A stretch of 64,000 bases of DNA from Ascaphus truei. Its lineage: Eukaryota; Chordata; Amphibia; Anura; Ascaphidae. The DNA lies in NCBI GenBank assembly GCA_036426205.1, contig CM071570.1:139144754-139208753 (forward strand). The letters run 5' to 3'. Below, piece by piece: positions 12,701 through 24,700 of this stretch (positions are counted from its first letter, which is position 1; the number at the start of each line of letters is the position of its first letter). A program made the position numbers and the translations under genes. Under the pieces are notes generated by a model that did no database searches, was not told where the DNA came from, and was given only the letters and a program-made list of their open reading frames with translations.

Positions 12701-15700
12701 GGGACTCAAAAGGGGTGTGTGTCATAACTCAACTACCAAAATAAGCCCTTACAAGTCTATCGTATAGGTTCTTAACTCATTTGTTTGAGCACAATTGTGG
12801 TACAGAGAAGCAATCTTTTAGTTTCTGGTCGCCCCATAATGCATTAGAATGTTTGCAAATGATTTTCCTAACCTTTGTAGACGGAGTATTACATATCGAA
12901 ACGAACGGCACCGAGAATGGTGGTGGTTTGGGGTATCCCATCTGGGTGAATTTAAACTTCATAACAGCAATTCTTTTGTTGGTTAATTCCAAAGTACTAG
13001 TTACACATTCGGATCTGAGGACTTGGCTGTATGGTAATCCCCACCAGAGTGCCTTGTGGGTGGAAATTGCAGTAATGTAGGATCTTATTGCAGTCAGTGG
13101 GTTAACTAAACATATCCAATACCGGTCATACCAAATCCAAGGAAATTGTATCCTCCAAGACGTTTACTGAGATGGGGTCTAGGTCAAAGTAAAGCCTACT
13201 GTCTCAGATGAATGGTTAATATGCTCAACAGAAGTCAGTAGGGTAGATGTGTTACCAGACAAGATGAGAAACGGGTAATCGATTGCAACCACATAAGTCT
13301 GTATTTCTCAAAGAGAGAGTATGAGCAAACCCGGGCTGTCAAACATGCGGCCTAAGGCGGCCCACAAGGTGTCGCCATGCGCCCTGTGCCGCACAGACAG
13401 ACCACGTCAGGCAGCTGCTTTGCTGGGACCCAGAGTGTGAGCAGGTGAGTCAAATTGCCCCCACAGGGAGAGCTAGGGGATGGAGAGAGAGAGGGGACGG
13501 GGAGGAGAGCGAGGGAGACAGGATGGATGGGGGAGAGGGAGAGAGGGGAGTCTCCCTATTTAATTTTTTCATTCCACCACTCTGATTTTGCAGCCCAAGG
13601 CTTGCAGTCAGACTCAAGAATTGCCCCCCCCCAAGCTATTCTGAATTTGATGGGCCTGGAGTAAATAAAGTTTTTTTCAAACGAGTAAATAAAGATGTTG
13701 ACGTATGTGGGTGCGATGTTCGATCCCATGGCTGTACCTTGTTTTTGGACGTAAAAAGTATCCTCAGAAATACATTTTGGGTGCGTGTTATGTCCAGAAT
13801 GTCAACAATGAACCTCCTCTCATTTGGAGTAAATATATTTTATTCATCTACAGCAGATTTAACTGGCCCGATACCCTCAGCATGAGGGATGGATGTATAC
13901 AAAACTATTCATGGCTGGACGAGGAATAAGACATCAAAACTGTAGTGATATGGAGTGTAAATTCACTCAGACAGGATACCCAAAAACACCACTACATTCT
14001 CAACGTCTTAAAGCGGAGAGAGTTCCCCGCACAGAACTTCTGGGCAAGTCAGTCCCTAAGAATTCTAGGGAATTCTCAGTGCCTCGTTTCCACATATAAT
14101 AAATACTCAGTCCACTCAGATTGGAAGTGAAAGAGTTGGTATAGGCGGTTCACAGCTCACCGTAGGGATACAAATATGTTCATACGCAATGAAAAAAAGA
14201 GTTGTTTATTCAGTGCATATTAAAGTGAATCTGCCACAGAGTAACTCTGACGCGTTTCGTCCACCAATAGACTTTGTCCAAGTCCCGGCGTCCTATTGGT
14301 GGACGAAACGCGTCAGAGTTACTCTGTGGCAGATTCACTTTAATATGCACTGAATAAACAACCCTTTTTTTCCATTGCGTTTGGACATATTTGTACCCCT
14401 ACGGTGAGCTGTGAACCGCCTATACCAACTCTCTTTCACTTACCTGATTACTCGGCTGGAGCACGCTCTGTGGCGCACCTGATCTGCTTCCTATTTACAG
14501 TGTTTGAAGGATTGAACTCGACGAGTACTTACTCTTTGCGGGGATGATTGGCTGTGTATTAGATGCCGGGATGTGTGAGGGTAGTGGCGGAGATCAGCTG
14601 TAGTGGGCCGGTATATGGTTCCATGCAGGGAACACGGCTCCACCGTTAGCTTGTCTCCCTACCACATTATGGCCCCATCCTGATTTTCAGTCTCGTGTAC
14701 ACAGTCTTACTCCCTGGCTCATATTTCTTAGATTTAGGATATGATCAGCAGCGCTTCTATTTCTTTATTATCACTTCTATTGTGGACATTGTGGAATCTG
14801 TTGCACTATTTGGAGCATCGGTCTCTGGAGGTCATTTTCTGCTTGTTCTTACACTCAGATTGGAAAATGATTTTTAAACATTGGGATGTATTACGGAGCA
14901 ACTCAAACCCAAAAGATTGCTTCTCTCCACCACCATTGTGCGCATACAAATGGGGTTAAAACCTACGGTATAGACTCGTAAGGGCTGATTTTGCCAGTTC
15001 AATTAAGACAAAGACACCACCCCCCTCCTAAGCCCACACAAACTAGCAACCATGCTCACAATGAGACAGCCTACAATTGGGAAACAGTTTCACTCACCCC
15101 CCAAGAGGTTCCTAATAAGGGAATTTTACACCTTCACATACAGGTATGTCAAACGTCATAAAATGCCCATGCGGACTAAGATATGTGAAGGAGAGAATTC
15201 GCCAACACAAGGCAGCTATCAGAAGAGATGGGACAGTGAGGCTCTGTCACACTATTTTGTATAGGCAGGCCATAATACTTGCCAATTAACCTTTCAAATT
15301 ATTAATGGGGTACAGACACCACGACATGGAGTGAAGCCAGAAAATGCAACTAGAGAGGAGACTCAAATCCATAACTAATGGAATGAACAAAGACCTGGAT
15401 CTGGGGTGTGTTCACTGACACCTCACAGACTGTTTCCCTTTAGCGAGGGTGGGTTATTGGTGTCAGCCCACCTGACCCATGATCCTGGACTCTGATAGAG
15501 GTTAGGGTTTCGGTTTATGTCATGGCCTTCCTTTGGTGGGTTTGGTGTTTTTTCTCATTTGCCTTGCCTGTTTTGCCAACAGAACTTCTTAGCCATCTAT
15601 GTGGTCACCTTTCCCTTCTGTGGCTAACTTTCTGGATTTCTTTCCACATGGTGTACCCGCCTGCGCTATCTCTTGATTTGTTATACATTCTCTTTATACC

Positions 15701-18700
15701 ATCGTTGGAATGATCTATTTCTCCACTGCATTCTGCACTGAAGGTTGTCTGGTATACTGGGTTGACTCAATGTATTTGCTGGCACACGTCACAGTAATAT
15801 CTTGAACCCCATTTATACTATTAATGTGCTAGGGTCTCCATGCCCTTAACATTTGTGACCTTTCTAAACCAAAATATTACCAACTATACATTTTATGTAT
15901 GGACCCGCAATAGGGACTATTTGGCTTGATCAGATTATGATATTCTAATGTGTACCAATTATGTTATTGCATTCCTCACATGGACCTACAATAGGGACTA
16001 TTACGGTCTGTTTACATCAGGCTATACGATTATGTACCCATTATGGTCTAGAATGCCTCAAATGGATCTGATAACATTGGGTATTATTAAATTGTGTCCA
16101 CTATAATGTAACATGCTTCGTATTATGAGGTAATATACTAGTATGCACCGTTTTTCTATTTCCTTATATATTTCTTACGTTTGTGTGGTGTTTATATTAT
16201 TCCACGTACGATATACGACTAAATGGAGTAAACTCTTTGCTTGTTTGCGTAATGGTTTTACCATGTTAGTGTCATATTGTATAATCCTTCAGAATTGCCT
16301 ATCTGGAACGCAGAAGATTGCACGCAGTGTGTGTTTCCGGTTCTGCATCTGTCTTTCTGACACACATTGCGGTGGAACGCATGGATGGCGACTTTACCGG
16401 AAGATGACGTCACTTCCGACATCCGGCTGAGACACGTTGGAGAGCGGTTATAAGACCACACTAGGATACCAATCCCCATGATGGCTTGAAAAAGGGCAGA
16501 GAGCTTTCATCAGGATTTCCATCAGTGCAGCCCAGGGACTACAATTTGGGACCAACTTAACTGGACAATAACGGATCTATCATTTAGTTACCTATTCTGC
16601 ACCAGTTGAACTATAAACTGCATATAATGTACCATTACCTTGTGGGGTTCTGTGTTATATCTTGTAACCTGGCTTCTTTTCTCGAAAACATTTTTGTAAA
16701 GATGTTTTGTTCTGAATAAGCAGTTTAAGTAAACACTTTTATGGACTTTTGTCATGTATATACATTAATTCCACTCTATTTTTATACTGTGAGCCCTCTG
16801 TTTTGTACATATATGAAGATGGGTATAAAGGAGATACCACTGACTACGTGTATTCAACCTTTTCTTTCCTTATTGTCCCTCTTTTTCATGTGAGTGGTGT
16901 TCAAAAATCTATATTGCTAAATCTCAGTGCTTTTTATACCACAGACAACATTTCTACTGTGACACAGACGCATGCAACTAATCAGACCGCTCTCCTAAAC
17001 ACTAGCCCATATTTACACGTTGTCTGCATGTCACAATCTCCTACAGCCCTCCCAGATTTCAAAATCATCTTGTGGTTCACGTACCTTAAAACTGATTTGT
17101 CTAGCAAGCTCCTTGGCCTCGTTGTCAGCTTGGCTTGAATCTGAACTCAGTGGGAGCAGAGAGGAGCTCATGCTCAGCCCGCACGCTTCACAGTAGAACT
17201 CCTGGGACCTGGAGGTGCAACACAGATAGAAATGTATCACGACACCAGTGGCGACTCTAGAAATAAACAAAATGAAGCCAATAGATACTATTCAAAAACA
17301 TTTATTTATTTTTAATCCAAATTTTGTTTATGTATTTGGGCTGTGACTATGCATGAAATGAATAGTACATCTGTTTGAATTTGGTGAAGCCATCTCCATC
17401 AGTAGTTTGATATCTTGGAAGCTGGATAGTAATGCAGCTCTGCCCCACCAGACAGGACACAGAAGGACAATCTTACGGACTCAATGGAAGTGTTAATCAC
17501 AGGTAACTGCTTTAGGGAAAGCCATAGAGACGTCTCTCTTAAAGAGGCAATCCAAGCATGCAATTTGTTTTGCAATTTTATTTAATTTTTTTTATCATAG
17601 GATTGAAGCAGGTGGTTTCCAAAGCTGAAACCCCATTAAGTCCAGCTCCGCGAACCCCCTGTTTCCGGAGACGAATACCGTATCCAGGGGCGGATTGGCC
17701 CATCGGAACATGGCGAATGCCCGGTGGGTCCATGGGCAGATTCCACAGCATGCCCGCAGCACCGGCCCACAGCACCCCCACAGGGCGGTGCTGCGCTAGG
17801 CATTGCGGTTACAGAGGCCCCCGCGCGCTTCCTCACAGCAATGAAACCGATTGCCGAGGGAGACAGCGGGCCCTCTAAGAGAGCAGCCTTCCTCCATTGA
17901 CAATGCACCATCACGTGATACAGTGACATCATGGGAGGAGGACTGTCATGTGGGTAAAATGCCCAGGCCACATTTCACCTCCAATACACCCCTGCTGGTA
18001 GCCGCTCGGCTAGCAGGGTTCACATGATGGCAGAGTTTCAAAGCTCCCGCGCCCTGCGTGCCAATAGGAAGCCGGGACATCATCAGGCTCGGCTTCATAT
18101 TGGCCTGCGAGGTGCGGGGGCTTTGAAAACTTTGCAGAGATACCGGACACCAGTTTGGAGGTCTGTATTTCAGGAAGTAGGGCGTTCCAGAAATAAAATG
18201 GGGTTCAACTCCAGAGAACCCCTGCTTCAATCCTATAAACACAAACAAAAACAAAAAAAAATCACCTGCTTGGATTGCGTTTTTAAAGAGGGTAAGATTA
18301 ATGTGTAATCGCTTACTTTTTGGCAAGTGCTTTTCTTTCCTCAGGTGTGTAATCCAGAGAGCCTATGGCACCTTCTCCTTTGGTTGGCATGAATCCAATT
18401 ATGGCCAATAATGCAGTTCTTACTAAAAAATGTGAGGTGGGGGCACAATAACCAACTTGTGAGTACATTGATAAATGCATGAACCATAAAGAGCACAGCC
18501 ACAAAATAAAATATGTTGTTGCCACAGGATTAAATGAGTAACCAATTATATGCTTCCAATTCGCACACATGGGCCATAACTCCACAACCATCCCTCCCCT
18601 GGTTGTTATGTCAAAAATTATAAGTCATTCTCTTTCCTGTTTTAACCCGTCCCAATCAAGGGAGACTAACGTTTTGGGTTTAAAATGTAAGGTTATAGTT

Positions 18701-21700
18701 AAAAAGAAGGGGTGAATCACCTACAACAAAGACTACTACTATTTGACCCTTAAGGGGTCACTTTTCAGCCAGTGATCAACATTGTTAACAAACTCATGCA
18801 AAACAGTATAGTGTCAATATGTCAGTGCTAACAAAAAGTCATATAAACCTTTAAAAAAATTAAAATGTGCGTCCTATGTCTAAAGACTTTGAGGCATCTT
18901 TCATGTTCAATACACCATTAATACAATTGAAATGAAGACAGAATCATGCGTATTATTTATTAAGAACTACTGTTGGTAAATAGAAATGAATTAGTGTAAT
19001 ACACTTTGTTTTTAGCTATATAATGAAAACATCTGTACTGCGTCAAATACATTTTTGGGTTGATACATAGCAACCTCATTCTGGGCCAACACTATTAACA
19101 GTCTTTTTAGGGTTCATGCCAAGTTTTAACTTCGCTGACGATTTTGACGCACTTAATTGATTTTGTGGCACAGAGAAATATTATTTTTCAGTACGCACAA
19201 TTCACAGCTGTATGCCAAGCACTGTCTATTTCTGACTGGAGCCGCTGGCAAAGATGGAGAAATTAGAGCCAACAGGCGCACACAAGGGGAATAGAAATGG
19301 AGGTTGACATTTGCCAATTTTGCACCCCGAAGGCTTATTCATTGTGTTCTAGGGCTGTACTTTGGTTTCTCTCTTTTAAATTAACAAACGGAGGATAACT
19401 GCACCTTTTAAAACATTCATTAAAATGATTGCGATATCGGTATCTTCTTCTCAGGAGTTAGGAGATAGTAAATTTTGATTTGTGAATGGCATTTAGCATC
19501 AAAGTAATTAAGTGCACGGAGATATATTACTAATTGTGTTAAGTACAGCACAAATCTGTACTTCTTCCAGCTGCAGAAACAGTGGCGGACTTAAATGTTA
19601 CCGCCCATAGGCACTTACCTTTTTGCCGCCCAGACCGCCTCCCCCTGCCGCGCTGCCCTCCTCCTCCTGCAGTATCGCGTGACGCTGCGTTGCTAAAGAA
19701 GGAGGAGGGCGACGCGAAGTAGAAGGCAAGAGACCTTTGCAGAGGCCCCACGCTCTCTCCCCCGGCAATCGGTGGGGAAGAGAACGGGCCTCTGTGTATT
19801 TTTTACATTGTTTGAAATAGGTAGTCTCTTTTTTTAAATTTATTTATAAAATGTTTTACCAGGAAGTAATACATTGAGAGTTACCTCTCGTTTTCAAGTA
19901 TGTCCTGGGCATAGAGTTAAGATGACAAATAGTACATGGTTACAAATACAGTTACATAAGTGAACAGGTTATACATTATATACAAGACACTGCATGCACA
20001 GTTAAAGATAATATATATTATAGGCGTTTGTAACAGTTATAGACCAGATTAAAATGTGTGACAGCTTTAGTTTTGAAAGATCTTAAACTGGTGGTGAATG
20101 CGAGAGTCTCCGTTAGGTTGTTCCAGTTTTGGGGTGCACGGTAAGAAAATTTACAATTACCCCCTCGACCCCCCTTCTCCTGTACACATTAATAGGGCAT
20201 GGGGAGGCGTGGGTTAATGGGCATGGGGAAGGAGGCGGTCAAGAGGCACGGGTGAGAACCAAGAGAAATACGGGGAGGAGAGAAAGGGGTTGAGCCATGG
20301 TGGAAGGGTTAAGAGGCATGGCAGAGGGGAAGTGGTTAATATGTGTCACTGTTAAATGGAGGACGACAGCAAGCTGCCTGTGAGCCAATGAGTATAACCG
20401 ACTTACAGTATATGGTCACTGTTCCTGATTGCCGTGTGTGGTAGGAAACTGCTGAGCAGCCATTTTGGTAGACAGTAAAAGGCCCACTGTGGGTTCTTCA
20501 GGTGAAGATGCAATAAATCCCTACACTAGGAGACCTCTTGGTTTAAAACCCTTCTAAAAACGTGGTGAGCAATGGAGGGAATTGCTGCTTTACGCACTTG
20601 TGCGCTTATTAATACAATAGACTTACTACTCCAAGAGGGCTGCCATGTTTCAGGATGATGCCCAGAAATGCTCAAACAGATCTTCTTTCCCACTTCAAAC
20701 CTGCCGTTGGCCTGCCAAATATAGAAGTTGAAACAGACATGAGATGCATCTATGTTCAACACACACAGCACAAATCAGACATTGGAATGAGAACTCAAAT
20801 GACACCGAGAACCTACAGTCAATAAAATGATGCTAGGTGGCTTCATGGGATATTCTGGTGGAAGGACAATTCGTCCATGGTAAACTCCTCCATCAAAGTC
20901 TGAATCTGGAGGGCCCCTGACAGAAAAGTGCCATTCAAAGAGATTATCCTGAAAAACAAAAATCTAGATTAAAGCCTATATGAATCCAAAGAGATGTGGA
21001 GTACAACAGCAATACAATTGAGGCAAATTAAACTTTTTGCTGTCAGAAGAGTCACAACATCTGAGAACCATGGGCCTTCCAGCAAGTAGCAACCAAGTGA
21101 TCTCGGTATTTTCAGATGACAGGGCCCTCCACTTTCGCTCTAATCCTCCCCCCACCCCCTCCGGAAAACTAGCAAAGACTTGTTCATGGACCCTGGTGTG
21201 TCAGTCCTTCCAATGTCCTAAGAATGTCACAAGGGTAGCAAAAGGCTGTCAGAAGGATCATTAAAAGATTTCTGCACTGTGCCTTCATGAGGCTGCACTA
21301 TAACCACAATGTACACAAACAAATCCTTTGGAGCGTTTATCTAGTCTCCTTTGTGAGAAACACAAAAAGCTGTGTGTGCTGTGCACGCGCATAGTAAGTG
21401 AAACTTCTTTGACTTTTGTCACAGAAATTGTATTTGTATTGGTGATGTTTTAATTAAAAATCAAAATACAATTTGATTGACAAAACGCAAATAAATTTGA
21501 CTTATAATGCGCGTGCTCGGCACACATCTCCCTGTATTAGCTATTTGCACTAAGTGTGAATTCCTTGTGTGTATGTGTGTCAGTCAGTGTGTGTATGTGT
21601 ATCAGTCTGTGTGTATGTGTATCAGTCATGTGTGTGTGTATGTCTGTCTGTCTGTCTGTCAGTCAGTCAGTGGATGTATGTCATGTGTGTTTGTGTGTGT

Positions 21701-24700
21701 GTGTGTGTGTGGTGTGTGTTGTGGGGGGGTGGGCAGTCATGTGTGTGTGGGGTCTGGGGGGGGTCAGTCATTGTGTGTGTGGGGGTCTGGGGGGGGTCGT
21801 CATGTGTGTGTGGGGGTCTGGGGGTCAGTCAGTGTGTGTGGGGTCTGGGGGGGTCAGTCAGTGTGGGGGTCTGGGGGGGGTCAGTCAGTGTGTGTGGGGG
21901 TCTGGGGGGGGGTCTAGTCAGTGTCTGGGGGGGTCAGTCAGTGTGTGTGGGGGTCTGGGGGGGTCAGGTTTTCGGAGTGTGTGGGGGGGGGGGGTCAGTC
22001 AGTGGTGTGTGTGGTGGGTGGGTGTTGTTTGGGGCTGGGGGGGTCAGTCATGTGTGTGTTGTTTGATTTGGGTTTTATCGTCGGTCTGGGGGGGTGCTAG
22101 TGTCAGTGTGTGTGGGGTCATGCGCTGGGGGGGTCAGTCATGTGTGTGGGGTCTGGGGGGTCATGTCAGATGTGTGGGGGGGTCTGGGGGGGTCAGTCAG
22201 TGTGTGTGTGGTGGCGCTGGGGGTCCGTCAGTTGTTTGGGGTCTGGGGGGTCAGTCATGTGTGTGGGGGTCTGGGGGGGGTCATGGCGTGTGTGGGGGTC
22301 TGGTGGGGGTCGTCAGTGTGTGTGGGGGTCTGGGGGGTCAGTCCAGTGTGTGTGTGGGGTCTGTGGGGGTCGTCAGTGTGGTGTGGGGGTGGGTCATGGT
22401 GTCGGGGGTCAGTGTGTGTGTGGGTCTGGGGGGGTCAAGATCAGTGTGTGGTGGGGTTCTGGGGGGGTTCCAGTCATATGGTGTGTGGGGTCTGGGGGTC
22501 AGTCAGTGTGTGTGGGGTTCCTGGGGGGGTCAGTCAGTGTGTGTGGGGTCTGGGGGGGGTCAGTAGTGTTGTGGGGTGGGGGGGTTCAGTTCCCGTGGTG
22601 ATGTTGGGGGTTCTGGGGGGTCATCAGTGTGTGTGGGGGTCTGGGGTGGTCGTCAGCGTGTCTGTGGGGTCTGGGGGGGTCAGTCACAGTGTGTGTTGGG
22701 GGTCTGGGGGTGGATAGTCCAGTGTGTGGGGGTCTGAGGGGTCGTCCAGTGATGTTGTGGGTCTGGGGGGTCAGTCAGTGTGTGTGGTCTGGGGGGGGTC
22801 AGTCAGTGTGTGTGGGGTCTGGGGGGGTCAGTCGTGTGTGTGGGTCTGGGGGGTCAGTCAGTGTGTGGGGGTCTGTCGGGGGGGTCAGTCAGTGTGTGTG
22901 GGTCTGGGCGGATCAGTCAGTTGTGGGGGGTCTGGGGGGGTCCAGTCATGTGTGTGTTGGGGTCTGAGGGGGTCAGTCGTGTGTGTGGGGGTCTGGGGGG
23001 TCATCAGTGTGTGTGGGGTCTGGGGGGGTCAGTCAGTGTGTGTGGGGTCTGGGGGGGGTCAGTCAGTGTGTGTGGGGTTGGGGGGGTCAGTCAGTGTGTG
23101 TGGGGTCGGGGGGGGATCAGTCCAGTGTGTGTGTGGGGTCTGAGGGGGATCAGTCAGTGTGTGTGTGGGGGTCTGGGGGGTGCAGTCACGTGGTGTGTGG
23201 GGTCTGGGGGGGTCGAGTCAGTGTGTGTGGGGGTCTGGGGGGGTCAGTCAGTGTGTGTGGGGTCTGGGGGGGTCAGTCGGTAGGCAGTGTGTGTGTGGGG
23301 GGTCTGGGGGGTCAGTCAGTGTGGTGTGGGGTCTGGGGGGATCGTCAGTGTATGTATGTCAGTGTGTGTGTATGTGTGGGGGGTGTGTGTGGGGGTCTGG
23401 GGGGGTCAGTCAGTGTGTGTGGGGGTCTGGGGGCTTCCGGCGCTCTCAAGCTCCCCCCTTCCCCACCCCCCGGCGGCGCGCTCAAACCCCCCCATTCCCA
23501 GGCTGTTAGGAGCCGGCGCCAGCCTCCCACCTCCTGTCCATCGGCATGGCAGCGGGCGGGGAACAGCGCCGCTGCCAGCCGCTTCTGCGCATGCGTGGCA
23601 CGCGGCATGGCAGCGGGCGGGGAACGGCGCCGCTGCCAGCCGCTTCTATGGAGGACGACAAAAGCGACTGTGAGCCAATGAGTATAACCGACTAACAGTA
23701 TATGGTCACCTGTTCCTGATTGCGTCGGTGTGGTAGGAAACATGCTGAGGCAGCCATTTTGGTAGACAGTAAAAGGCCCACTGTGGGTTCTTCAGGTGAA
23801 GATGCAATAAATCCCTACACTAGTGAGACTCTTGGTTTAAAACCCTTCTAAACGTGGTGAGCAATGGAGGGAATGCTGCTTTACGCACTGTGCGCTTATT
23901 AATACATAGACTTACTACTCAAAGGGGCTCCGTGTTTCAGGATGATGCCCAGAATGCTCAAACAGATCTTCTCTTTCCCACTGGTAAACCTGCCGTTGGC
24001 CTGCCCAAATATAGAAGTTGAAACAGACATGAGATGCACTTATGTTCAACACACACAGCACAAAATCAGACATTGGAATGAGAACTCAATGCCACCCGAG
24101 AACCTACAGTCAATAAAATGATGCTGGTGGTTCATGGGATATTCTGTCGGAAGGCAATTCGTCCATGGTAAACTCCTCCATCAAAGTCTGAATCGTGGAG
24201 GGCCCCTGAACGAAAAGTGCCATTCAAAGAGATTATCCTGAAAAACAAAATCTAGATAAAGCCTATATGAATCCAAAGAGATGTGGGTACAACAGCAATA
24301 CAATTGAGCAGGCAATTATAACTTTTTGCTGTCAGAAGAGTCACAACATCTGAGAAACCATGGGCCCTTCACAGCAAGTAGCAACCAAGTGATCTCGGTA
24401 TTTTCAGATGACAGGGCCCTGCCACTTTCGCTCTAATCTTCCCCCACCCCCTCCGAGAAAACTAGCAAAGACTTGTTCATGGGCCCTGGTGTGTCAGTCC
24501 TTCCAATGTCCTAAGAATGTCACAAGGGTAGCAAAAGGCTGTCAGAAGGATCATTAAAAAGATTTCTGCACTGTGCCTTCATGAGGCTGCACTATAACCA
24601 CAATGTACACAAACAAATCCTTTGGAGCGTTTATCTAGTCTCTTTGTGAGTAAACACAAAAAGCTGTGTGTGCTGTGCACGCGCATGAGAGTGAAACTTC

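Larger units (their letters stand above)
10945..14283 (-). mobile_element. Penelope-like retroelement, left copy (degraded)
   Basis: Minus-strand remnants of a Penelope-like polyprotein. The reverse transcriptase palm motif [17 protein letters not shown] is at 13691-13741. Connection-region pieces follow (GLPYSQVLR near 13030, then a KFTQMGYP segment). The GIY-YIG endonuclease signature (a YLIKFPW...NVGE...[12 protein letters not shown] pattern) is at about 12450-12570, with a 3' region to 10945. Frames are broken throughout. The RT is interrupted by an insertion at 13329-13668, and a plus-strand RT scrap ([11 protein letters not shown]) sits near 13950. It faces the right copy head to head, with ends meeting at about 14283. 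Confidence 0.85.
20356..23647. repeat. Tandem duplication, first unit (true UBE2J1 exons 3 and 4)
   Basis: 3292-bp unit starting ATGGAGGACGACAGCAAGCT. It contains functional exons 4 and 3, the start of repeat element B, a G-rich minisatellite and a GC-rich segment. It is repeated directly from 23648. Confidence 0.85.

Noticed and set aside
16749..17138. 129-aa plus-strand frame
   Set aside because: Runs antisense into UBE2J1 exon 6 and has no family resemblance.
17558..18326. Several 90-126 aa frames on both strands
   Set aside because: They lie entirely inside a palindromic MITE.
21507..23681. Long open frames up to 336 aa in the G-rich array
   Set aside because: They are translations of a 28-bp minisatellite, open in several overlapping frames at once.
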